Below, one piece after another: positions 1 to 12,000 of a stretch of 64,000 nucleotides of DNA. Origin of the DNA: Vermiculatibacterium agrestimuris. Its GTDB lineage: Bacteria; Bacillota; Clostridia; Oscillospirales; Oscillospiraceae. The DNA is taken from positions 62,001-126,000 of the forward strand of contig NZ_CALPCU010000003.1 of assembly GCF_943193085.1 (NCBI RefSeq), in the 5' to 3' direction. The notes beneath the pieces are model-generated. The model had not been told where the DNA came from, searched no databases, and worked only from the letters and a program-made list of their open reading frames with translations. Made by a program: the position numbers and the translations under genes. Numbering within the stretch: the stretch's first letter is position 1; each line of letters begins with the position of its first letter.

Positions 1-1
1 T

Positions 2-3000
2 CAGAGAACCTCCGCCACGGGCGCCCATGACACGGACAATGTGGCCACCGGCGACCGGCCGGCCGGCCAGACCAGCTCCTCCGACGGTGTGATCTCCAGC
101 CTGCAGCAGGCCACGGCTCACAGTGTGGCCTACCCGCAGGTGGCCTCTGGCGCCAACTTCACAATGGCTCTGGCGGCAGACGGCACGGTCTGGACTTGGG
201 GCGCCAACGATTACGGCCAGCTGGGCGTGGGCGAGCTCTACGGCACTTACGCCGGGCCCGTGCAGGTCAAGCAGGTCGACAAGGCCGGCAATGAGACCTA
301 TCTGAACAATGTACGCAAGATCGCGGCGGCAGGAAACTTTGCCATCGCGCTGAAGAATGACGGCACAGTCTGGGGTTGGGGCCGCAACGACGCCGGCCAG
401 CTGGGACTTGGCGATAGCGCGCCCATTCGGGTGACCCGGGCCACGCAGATGAAGAAGGGCCAGCAGGTCACCACCACCTACAGCAATGGCGGCAACCAGG
501 AGTATATCCAGGAGATCGTCGACATCGCCGCCGGCGGCAGCGATGAGGCCCACGGCTTCACCCTGCTGGTACAGAGCGTCTACTATAAGGCGTGGGTGCT
601 CAATAGCAACACCGGCACCTATGAGAAGAAGACGCTGAATGTGGGCGCCAACCTCTTTGGCACCGGCGACAATGAGCGCACCCAGCTCTACAACGACGCA
701 CGGGTCAAGCGCTACTACGAGCCTGTGACCGTGACCGGCGAGATGGTGTCCCAGGCGGCTGCCGGCCTGAGTGCGACGGCCTACTTCCTGCTGGCCAACG
801 GTACGGTAATGGCACAGGGCAGCAATACGGCCTATGAGATGGGCACCGGAGCGGGCACCAATGGCAACAACGAGGGCTCTGCGCTGCTGGCTTACCGCGC
901 CATGGCCGTCGGCGCGGGCGCCCAGAGCGGCATGGCCACCACCTTCCTGGTGGAGGCGGCCCAGTCCGGCACGGCAGTGGCGCTGAACGGCGACGCCACC
1001 GGCGAGACCTTCGCCTGGGGCTACAACCCCGCCGGCGCGCCGGTATTCCCCACCGGTGTGCCCACCGGAACCATCCAGCAGCCTGTGAGCCTGAAAAACT
1101 TTGGCATCAATGAGGTAATGCGTATGGGCGGCGGCAACAGCATCTACATGCTGGAGGCCCTGAAGAATCCCAACACGCAAGACCTGGAGAGCGCCCTGAT
1201 CTACAGCGGCGCGGGCGCCAAGGGACAGCTGGGTCTGGGCACTGGCGCCAGCACTGGCATCATGGTAGTGGGCGGCAACGCGCTCTACGGCCTGACCAAT
1301 GTGGGCGGCGTTCTCAGCGCCACTTCCTCCATCGGCGGTCAGCACTCCGCCTTTGTGACGGCGCAGGGCGACGTATACGCCATGGGCTACAACAGCGTGG
1401 AGCAGATCGGCCGCCAGAACGTGGCGCATCTGAGCACCGCGGAGAAGGTGGGTCTCGAGGTCACAGTGGAGGCCAAGCAGACCCAGGTCTCCCTGAAGCT
1501 GAGCGCTGACAGCGCGGCGGTCACGACCCTGAGCGATACCTTCGATCTGGGCAATAATTACACCATCTATAATGGATTCAACCTCAACAACGCCGGACAG
1601 ACGGTGCTCACCGCCGCGCAGGCGGGCGCGACCTACCAGTCCATGGATACCAGTGTGGCCACGGTAAACGCCGCCGGTATCATGACGGCTGTCGGCTATG
1701 GTCAGACCACCATCCTGACTACCATCGGTACGCAGACCTACCAGTTCAACGTCTACGTGCTGAAGCCTTACACTTACGCCACCAGCGTTCAGGAGACCGT
1801 GGCCTATGCCCAGACGGCAGTGGGCGAAGAGTTCGTGCTGGCGCTGAAGGCCAACGGCGACGTCTACAGCTGGGGCCGCAACGACTACGGCCAGCTGGGC
1901 CTCGGCGACGGCAGCCAGAGCGGCGGTCTGGAGAGCAAGCCCCAGAAGATCACCTTCACCAGTGACCGGGTCACCGGCTACAGTGATAACCTGGGCCGGG
2001 ACGTGATCCTGGATGTGGACGGCAAGTTCTACGCTGTGGATTCCAGCGGCGCTAAGCTGGATGCCGATCCTGAGACTCCGGGTCAGTACCTGGATATCCG
2101 GGCCGACCGCGTGACCACGCACTATGAAGAGGCCAAGATCACCCGGGTGGCCGCCGGTGTGGACTTTGCCTTGGCGGTTGATACAGAAGGCACCGTGTAC
2201 ACTTGGGGCCGGAACATTTTCGGCCAGATCGGCAACGGCCTGATCTCCTCGCCCGGCACAATAGCCAGCAGAGAGGTCTTCTACACCAAGCCCACCGTAG
2301 TGACGGCACTGTCCCAGCTGGGCAGCGACCTGATCGATCCTGATTTCAAAATCGTGGACGTTTACGCAGGCGCCTATTACAACAGTACGGTGGATCGGAA
2401 CAGGGAGCAGAGCTTTGCGGCTGTCCGCTCTGCCCGGGGCGACATCTTTGTCTGGGGTACCGGCGAGAATAACCAGGTGCGTAAGTATCTGGCGGCCAAC
2501 CGGGACACCGTGTCCACACCCAACTATCTGCAGCTGGCGGATGTGGTGGATCTGGCGGTGAATACCAGAGAAGCCAACAGCTACGCGCTGAATCAGCGGG
2601 GCGATCTGCTTACCTGGAATGCCAACAGCGGCACTCTGGGCGGTACCGTGCGCACCAATTTGAACACCCTGCTCCAGCCCTCGGAGCGGATCGTGAACAT
2701 TGCCGGCGGCTACGGTGACGTGTTCCTGGTCACCGACGCCAAGCAGGTCTATGGCATGGGTACCAACGCCAACGGCCAGCTGGGCACCGGCAGCACCAAT
2801 GATGAATCCACCTTTGTCCTTCTGCCGAACTACAGCGGCATGGACATTGTGGATATTGCCGCGGGCGATACCACCATGGTCATCGACAAGACCGCGATCG
2901 GTAACCAGGTCTGGGTCGTGGGCGCCAACAACTCCGGCGAGCAGGGCGTCAGCGACACTGTGCTCGGCAAGGGCACGGACAGCACCAGCTTCAACAAGCT

Positions 3001-6000
3001 GTTGGCCGGCGAAGCCTCCGACCTGCACAACCTGGGCATGAACAATCCCAGCGATCCCCTTAATACCGTGGTGTCTGTGGACACAGATACCGGCAACGGT
3101 ACCGACAACGGCACCTCCGCAGGCATCATCAGCACCGGTAACGTGTATACGTGGGGCGCCAACGCGTACGGCCAGAACGGCACAGGCATCATCGGCGTCT
3201 ATCCTGCCTTCAAGGGCGGCAAGGACTACCGGGATATGCCGGGCTACACCTATAACATGTATCTGTCCATCGACAATGCGGAGGTGGAGAACAACCGTCT
3301 GGTGGTCGTGCTGAAGCACGATCCGGAGAGCACGCAGCTGGTCTGCAACAGCTGTGGCGCCGTGGCCACCAGCGGCAGTGTGGGCAACGCCCATACCGGC
3401 TGCACCGGCGCTGTCACCGGTACTCTGGTGCTCCAGGAGAAGGGCCCCGTGGCAGGCATCGGCGTAAAGGCGTCCATCAAGTGGTTCAACGTCTATTCCG
3501 AGGCGCCCAATATCCAGCCCAGACTCCTCTACGCGTCCTCTGATCCCAGTGTGGTAACGGTGGATGCGGCGGGCAACCTGAGCTACTGCGGCGTGGGTAA
3601 GGCGGAGATCTCCGTCTACGAGGCGGTCACCGGACTGTATACCTTCATGGAGGTAGAGGTACTGCCCTTCACCACCAAGTATGACGCCAATCCGATGTAC
3701 CTGACGGCGCCGCAGGTGGTCTCCGGCAAGGACTTCTCCGCCGCCCTGACCAGCGAGGGTACAGTCTGGACTTGGGGCAGCAACAAGGTTGGCCAGCTGG
3801 GTATCCAGCAGCAGGGCGTCGAGATGCTGCCGGATCACGGCGTGACCAAGGTGAAGATCAACGCCACCACCGAACTGAGCAATGCGGTGTCCATTGCCGC
3901 GGGCGACGATTACATGCTGGCGGCCACCCAGGACGGCAAAGTGTATGCCTGGGGTCAGGATAGATACAGTTCCCTGGGCCGCAACGCCGCTGACGCGTTC
4001 AATGAGACGGTCTATTACACGCCGCAGTTCGTACTGAACGTAAACGGCCTGGGTTACCTGGGCGACGAGACTACCGGCAAGATCGTGAAGGTCTATGCCT
4101 TCGGACACACCTCTGCCGCGATCAGCGAGGACGGCGCGGTGTATGTCTGGGGCCACAACCTGAATAAGCAGATCATGCCCACCAACACCGACAACGTCAT
4201 GAGCCGGCCCCAGAAGGTACCCGGAATAGACAACGCGGTGGAGCTCTACATGAGCGAGGACAACATCTCCATCCTGACCCGGGACGGCCAGATCTGGAGC
4301 CTGGGCAACCGGAGCGCCGGCCTGATCGGCCAGGGCGAGGGCGACAATGCCAGCGGCATGGCGAGCTACGTCCAGCCCATGTTCAACAGCGACGCCACCG
4401 ATTATCTGGCGGGCGCGGTAGACGCCGGCGTGGGCGCCAGCCAGAGCATCATCATGACCATGGAGTATGATCCTCAGCTCATGGATCCCTCCAACCCGGG
4501 CGGCACCATCGAGGGCCTGAGCCAGCACATTTACATGCTGGGCCTGACCGGCGAGAAGACAAAGCTGCCCACGGGCGATCCCGACATGGATGCGGCGATC
4601 AGCGGAAAGAGCCGCGTATCCCTGCCGGTGGAGTACAACGGCTTTGACAAGCAGGAGTATGTCCGCCTGATGGCGCTGGCGGAGGACGCCTATAATACGA
4701 TCCAGGAGAACAGCAACGCCACCAAGATCAGCCAGGTACAGCAGGAGTACACCCAGGCGGTGAACAACACAGGGGCGGCGGTGAACAACGCCAATACCGC
4801 CAAGGTTGCCGCCGCGGCTGCGTATACCAGCTACCAGGGAACCTATACCAGCGCGAAGAACGCCTATGACGCGCTGATGGCCAGCCCGGCTGTGAGCTCG
4901 GCGGAAAGCGCTTATATCGCGGCCCAGGGACAGCTGGTGACCTCCACTCAGGATGTGACCGCGGCCTATAACGCCTGGCAGGATGCGGAAAAAGTCGTGC
5001 AGGATATGGTGGATCAAAACGGCGGTGTGCCGCCGGTGACCGATCCGAATTACATTGCGGCGCAGAACGCGGCAAGCACTGCTTACAATACCTACCTGCC
5101 GAAGAAGCAGCAGTATGACAACGATCTGGCGGCGACCAAGGCGGCTGAGGCTGCCTACAACGCGGTTCTGATGCCCAACATTGCGACCATCCGGGCCTGG
5201 CAGGATGCGGAAGAGACCATGCAAAATCTGAGCTACGATAAGGCCCGCACAGAGACGGCGTACAATGACGCGGTGCTCGCCAACAACAAGGCCATCGCGC
5301 GGAAGACCGCACTGGACAATGCGGTGAACGCAGGCACCATCAGCGCGGCCGCCGCCACCGCCGCCACGATCTACACCGGCCATATTCAGAGCTTGAAGAA
5401 CAGCTCTGATCCCGAGGCCAAGAAGAAGGACAGCCTGCGGGCGCTGACGGAGCAGTTGATCGATATCGCCAAGGAGATCACCAGCCTCACGGCGGAGGAG
5501 ACCTATTCTGTCAGCGGGTTCAGTGGGAACATCGTCTCGGTGTACGCGGGTACCTACTACAGCGCCGCCATCACAGAGTCCGGCGGTGTGTACATGTGGG
5601 GCGAGAACCTGGAGGATGCCTGTCTGCTGGGCAACCGGGGCGATGCGGAGAATTACTATGATCCGACCCTCGTCTTCGGTGGTGAGACCGGCGACAACGA
5701 TCTCAGCGGTATCGTACGCCTGGGCACGACCTCTAACTCCACCCACACGGTGGTTCACGGCAACAACGGCGTGGTCTATGACTGGGGTAACAACGTATAC
5801 GGCCAGTTGGGCGACCACACCGATGTGGACAGCAGTGCGCCCGTGGTGGCCGGCGGAGCCGAGCTGCGTATCGATCCTCTGATCCACCTGGATCTGAGCG
5901 ACAACAGCAACTCCTCCACCAGAGTAACTCCCATGAACAACATGATGATGGTCTACGGCTCCAACAATGGCATTCTGAACAACTTTGCCTGGAAGTCCCT

Positions 6001-9000
6001 GGACGACTCTATCGTCATGCTGCGTGACAACGGCGATCCCACGACCCAGAGCATTGGCCTGGCCGCTGTCCGCGAGGGCGAGACCAAGGTGCTGGCGCAG
6101 GATCGGATCACCGGCCAGATCGTCTATACCCGGGTCATCGTCACTGACGGTACGACCTACCCGCAGCTGGTTCTGGGCAAGGACACCAGCACCGCCCTGA
6201 AGAAGGACGGCACCGTGTGGGCCTGGGGCAACAATACAAAGGGCACTGTGAAGGGCAAACTGGGCGCCGGGCTCCTGGATCAGACCATGATAACGGCTCC
6301 CGTTCAGCTGACCCACTACAGAATGTCGCCCGGGGACAACACGCTCTACGAGTTTAAGGATATCATTCGCGTGGTGGCCGGCGACGAGTTTACGCTGGCG
6401 CTGGACGCCCAGGGCGAGTATCTGTACGCTTGGGGCGACAACACTTACGGCCAGCTGGGCTACAATCCCAGAGAGCTGAGCAGCACTGACCGCCCGGTGC
6501 GGATCGAGCTTGACATCGGCAGCACCAAGATCATCTCCATCGCTGCGGGCAGCAACCACGCCATGGCGCTGACCAGCGACGGACGGGTCTGGACTTGGGG
6601 CGATAACACCTACGGACAGTTGGGCCGTAACGTCTCCGAGGTTCCCACCTATACACCTGCGCCCATGAGCGGCTTCTCCAGCGGCGGCGAGCTGAGCAAC
6701 GCCATGGATATGGCCGGTACGGCCGGCACCACTGCGGTACTGCTGACCAACGGCACCGTTTGGACCGTGGGCAGCAACAGCAGAGGCGAGCTTGGCATTG
6801 GCGTGCATCCCGAAGAGCTGGCGCAAAGTCCCACCCTGGTGCGGGTCACCAAGGCCGCGAGCATCATCAACGAGGCCATGGGCACCATTGTGGAGGGCGA
6901 CGAGATCTACGGCATCAACCGCCTGATCGGCCGCGGACACAACTTTGCCATGATCACCGAGGGCAAGGAAGTCTACACTTGGGGCGACAACACCTCCAAC
7001 CAGGTCGGTACACCCGCCTGGTACCAGACGAGAAACGCCAGCGAGACCAGTGATACCTATCAGACGCACGACTACGCCATTCAGCCTGTAAAAGTGCGCC
7101 TGGGCGACAGCACGCCCGTAAAGAAGATCATCGACGTGTCCATCGGCGGCAGCGATGAGGATCCCGTGCAGATGCTGGCAGTGGGTATGGATGTGGAGTA
7201 CACCAACATCAATAACGTTCTGAAGGTGACCAACCGTACCTACTACACTTACGGCTGGGGCAGCAACCAGAGCTCCAAGGCCGGCCTGAACCTGAGTGTG
7301 GGCGATGAGACCAGAGCCTACGCCTCGCCCACGGATATCTTTATGGACAGCAATAAGCAGCCCATCGAGCTGCTGGAGGACGGCGCCCAGATCAAGGCGC
7401 TGGCGGCCGGTGGCCAGCACTCCGCGGCCTTCGATACCAAGGGTATCGTATACACCTGGGGCAACAACGAGTTTGGCCAGCTGGGCAACTTTACCCATGA
7501 CAGTGAAAGCCACAGCGAGCCCGGCCTGGTGGATGAGGCGCGTATCGCCATTTACTCCGTGAAGGAGGAGCAGCTGGGCGTCTTCGTCGAAGAGGTGGAG
7601 CGGACAGAGACTGAGAATTACAACTTCACCCTGCCGTACAACGATCCCACCTCCGGGATGGATCCCATTTCGGAGAAGCTGGTGGCGAAGTATCTCTACT
7701 CCTTCAGCGTGGATCAGGAGGTCGATGAGAAGCGGACGGAGAAGCTGACCTATCGGCTGCTGGACGACGCCAATGTGGAGGTCTCCGGACTGAGCATGGA
7801 GGGCACCGACAGACGGCAGGAGCATATCTCCTTCAGTATGGACGACGTCCACAGCATCATCACCACCTACGAGGATGTGGTGATCGCCGCGGACAACACC
7901 ACACCCAAGAGCTATGGTCAGACCCGTCTCATGGTAGAGTATGAGCCGGAGGTCGGTGAGACCGGCAGGATCGCCCGGGTCGGTACGGCCCTGGTGGACG
8001 TGCTGGGCGCCGACGTGGTGGACTCGGTGGATCCCAGTATCATCCATCCCTTCCGGACACTGCCCGATGTGAAGGCCGGCAACGGCTTCACTGTGGCGCT
8101 GCGGATGGACGGCACCGTTCTGAGCTGGGGCGACAACACCTCTGGCCGTCTGGGCCAGGGCTCCCTGGCGGAGAACAACATCACGCCGACTGAGGTGACC
8201 ATTCCCTTCGATCTGACCAACTTCCCCGACAGCTACATCACCAAGATCGCGGTGGGCGCGGCCCATGTCATCGCTGTCGACAACTATGGCCAGGTCTGGG
8301 CATGGGGCAACAACGAGTACGGCCAGCTGGGTCTGGGCCAGGGCGACACCGTAAGCAGAAACGTGCCGGAGCAGGTGACCATACCTGTCGCGGCGGGCGA
8401 GGCTGTGCCGCGGTTCGTCACTGTGTACACCACGGACAACAGCAGCTTCCTGGTGACGGCTCAGGGCGATGTATACGCCTTCGGCAAGGATGAGGATTTC
8501 ATGGTGGATCTGGGCTACGACACGGTGCCCACCGCGATGAAGATGCTCAACCACACCCTTGAGGTGAGCCAGGGTTACGTGCTGAAGAACAGCGGCAGCA
8601 TTTGGAAGCTGCCTGACAGCAAGGAGAGCCCCGATATCGTTAAGGCCCGCATCGAGAATGTGAGCTATCCCAATGTGGAGCGCCAGATCGTGGCCATGTC
8701 TGCCCATTCCGGCTCTCATGTCAATACGGATACCTCCAGCGGCGATCCGATCCCCACCGGCGGTCACGTACTGGCGATCGATGCCGCCGGCAAGCTCTGG
8801 GGCTTCGGCTCCAACGGCCTGGGCCAGTTGGGCAACGCCAGCGGCAGAGGTTCCGGGTTCCTGATCCCCATTACGGTGCCTGGGGTGGACGAAAATGACA
8901 AGCCTGTCGAAGTCCAGCTCAGCGGGGTCAAGGCCGTGGCCACAGGCGACAACTTCAGCGCGGCTATCCTGAAAGAGGATATGACCAATGACATCATTGC

Positions 9001-12000
9001 GGCCGGTGGAACGCCGGCAGCGACGCCGACCTATGCCTACAACATGTACACCTGGGGCAAGAATGTCAACGGTCAGCTGGGTCAGGGCCTGGAGGGCAAT
9101 ATGTTCAGCCAGCCCACCCGGACGGGCTACGCGGTGACCCAGGACGAGGACAGCGACGTACTGACGGTCTCCGCGGGCGCCGACCACCTGGTCAACTCCC
9201 ACAGGGACGGTTATATGTGGAGCGCCGGCGGCAACGTCAGCGGCCAGCTGGGCAACGTCAGCCAGGTGGATTCCAGCCAGCTGGTGATGGTGGGTAGCAA
9301 TGAGCTCAGCGTCCAGCCCATGACCATCACCGTATCCATGGGTGCTGCAAACGCCAAGGATATCAGCAGTCCCACCATTGGTTCGCCGGCTGTGCCCAAC
9401 CCGGATCAGCTGAAGGTGTTCTACCAGTCCGGTGTGAACCTGCTCTACGCCTCCGGCAGCAAGGTGCACGTGAATGACTGGACGGCCAAGAGCCTGAACG
9501 AGAATATCTTTACCGTGACCAACAACGCCGGCACCACGCCTTGGTTCGTCACCGGCGTGAAGCGGGGCCAGGCTCAGATGGAGATCAGCTCTCCCTCGGC
9601 GCCGGGCAAGGCTTACGTGACGATCATCGTCCGTGACGCCAACGCTGGCGTGACCGATCCTATGGTGGCCGTCGGCCCGACCCACACCGTGGGTCTGAAG
9701 GAGGACGGCACGGTCTGGACGTGGGGCGACAACACCAACGGCCAGCTGGGCCGCACCGATTACAAGACCATCGGACAGGTACACTATCCCAATGATGGAA
9801 CGGATTACGCCGTGTATGTGGCGGCGGGCGACGACACCACCTATATCGTCACCCACAGCGGCATGGTCTACTCCTTCGGCAAGAACGACTCCGGCCAGTT
9901 GGGCCAGGGCAGCATCGGCGCGCCGGTCACAACCGCCACTGCTATGGTGGACTCCGCCGGGGCGGTCATCCAAGACGCCATTATGGTGTCCACTTGGAAG
10001 GGCAACACCTTCGTGCTGCGCAAGGATCCCACCAGCGGCGAGACCAAGGTGAGTATCTCCGGCATCAACTATGTCCAGACGCCGCAGATCGAGGTCACCG
10101 GCATCGGCAACATCGTGGAGATCAGCGGGCCTTACGTGCGCACCAGCTCCGGTACAGTTTGGAGGATCAATGTGCCCGGTATCTCCGTCACCCAGATCAA
10201 GGGCTACGTGACGCCGGGAAGCGATGAGGATATGCCCATCGCCAAGATCGCCGCGGGTGAGGATCACCTGTTGGCCCTGGATGTGGAAGGCCACGTCTGG
10301 GCTCTGGGCGACAACACCTACGGCCAGTTGGGCGTCGATATCAGCGTCAACGACCGTACGCCCAGCCTTGCACAGCCCAAGCTGGTGAGAGGCAACGCCA
10401 TCACCAATGGGCAGGTGCTGGAGGACGTGATCGCCATCGCCGTCGGCGCCAACAGCTCCTACGCTATGGTGGAGACCGAGGACGATGAGGGCAACTTCCT
10501 CCGGGATGTGTTCAGTTGGGGCGCCTCCGACCAGAGCCAGTTGGGTCTGGGCAACCTGAAGGACAATGAGCTCTATAAGGATATCGTGGACGATGATAAG
10601 AATGTGGTTCGTCCCACGCCTGTGCCCAACACCAATGCCCACCGTGAGAATCCCTTCCTGGAGATCTTCGCCGGGTACAAGGATTTCTACGCCATGGACA
10701 GCTTCGGCACCCTGTGGGGCCTGGGCGAGAACGCCAACGGCCAGATGGCCAACGGCACCACGGTGGACGCCGTCACCTACACCCTGGTGGGCGACAACGA
10801 CATCCAGGTATTCATCGGTGAGAGCTACGATAACGTCATCGTTGGCGTCAACAACAGGAACACCGACTATGTGTACGACCTGGTGCTGGACGGCACGCCC
10901 AACTACTACTACTTTGACACCATCAACGGCGAATACACGCCGCTGACCGCGGGCGGCACCGCGGGCATCGATCACTACGATCAGCTGGGACAGCTGGACA
11001 ACACCAGCGGAACTTACGTCCGCGCTGCCCGGGAGATCGGCGCCGGTACCCTGTACCTGGAGCCCAATAAGACCTACCTCATGGATTCCAACATCACGAC
11101 GTTCCGGCTGCTCAACAGTTCGGGCAATTACGGCAACACCTACACCTATGCCACCAACGCGGGCAAGAACCCTGATGAGGTGGACTTCATGGCGGTGAAC
11201 ACCGTGCAGGAGACCGCTGCGGCCTATAACCAGCTGGGTGAGGTGGAGACCACCGGCTCCGGCAGCGCCGCCATTATGGTGAAGACCGCGCTGACCATTC
11301 GGAACCGCCTGCTGAAGGTAGTGGTGCTGGATGAGTACGAGGTCTACAGCAACTGGGAGAATGTTCTGAACAACAGCGGAACAACGCCCATCCATAAGCC
11401 CATGGAGACCATGGTGCAGGCGAAGACTTCCACCGGCGGCAGCCACACGCTGGCCCTGCGGGCGGACAATACGGTCTGGGCTTACGGTCTCAACGAGCAT
11501 GGTGAACTGGGTATCAGCAAGGATCCCTCTCGCTCCGGCCCCTATATGAACGACGATCCCAATGGGATCATCCCCGGAGTGAAGGGCGCCGATGATCCTG
11601 TGGAGATCAAGACCTATCAGTGGACGCAGGACAGCAACGGCATCAAGATCCTGGGCGCTACGGCCAGCAAGCCCAAGTTCATCGACATCGCCGCAGGCGA
11701 GGATCACAGCCTGCTGGTGGACAGCGACGGCAACGTTTGGGCCGCCGGCTCCAACGAGTACGGCCAACTGGGCTTCGATCCCCAGGCGACCATTATGGCC
11801 ACGACCGACGGCATGAACGTGCCGCTGATCACGCCTGTGGTGGTGCCTCAGGACGAGGTGGATGTGTTCCTGAAGGTGCCTGGCCTTATCGGAGTGAAGA
11901 TCGTGGAGGTCTCCGCCGGCGACGGGTACAGCATGGCCCTGGCCGAGGACGGCACGGTCTATGTCTGGGGCCGCAACGACAAGGCGCAGCTGGGTCTGGA

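Noticed and set aside
41..43. GTG at 41 as start of the giant gene
   Set aside because: The frame is open to the left edge, there is no binding site, and the following residues are not a signal peptide.
2426..2615. Two RGD tripeptides (near 2429 and 2600) as integrin-binding sites
   Set aside because: Both fall in strand positions of RCC1 blades where D/G residues are common, so they are probably coincidental.
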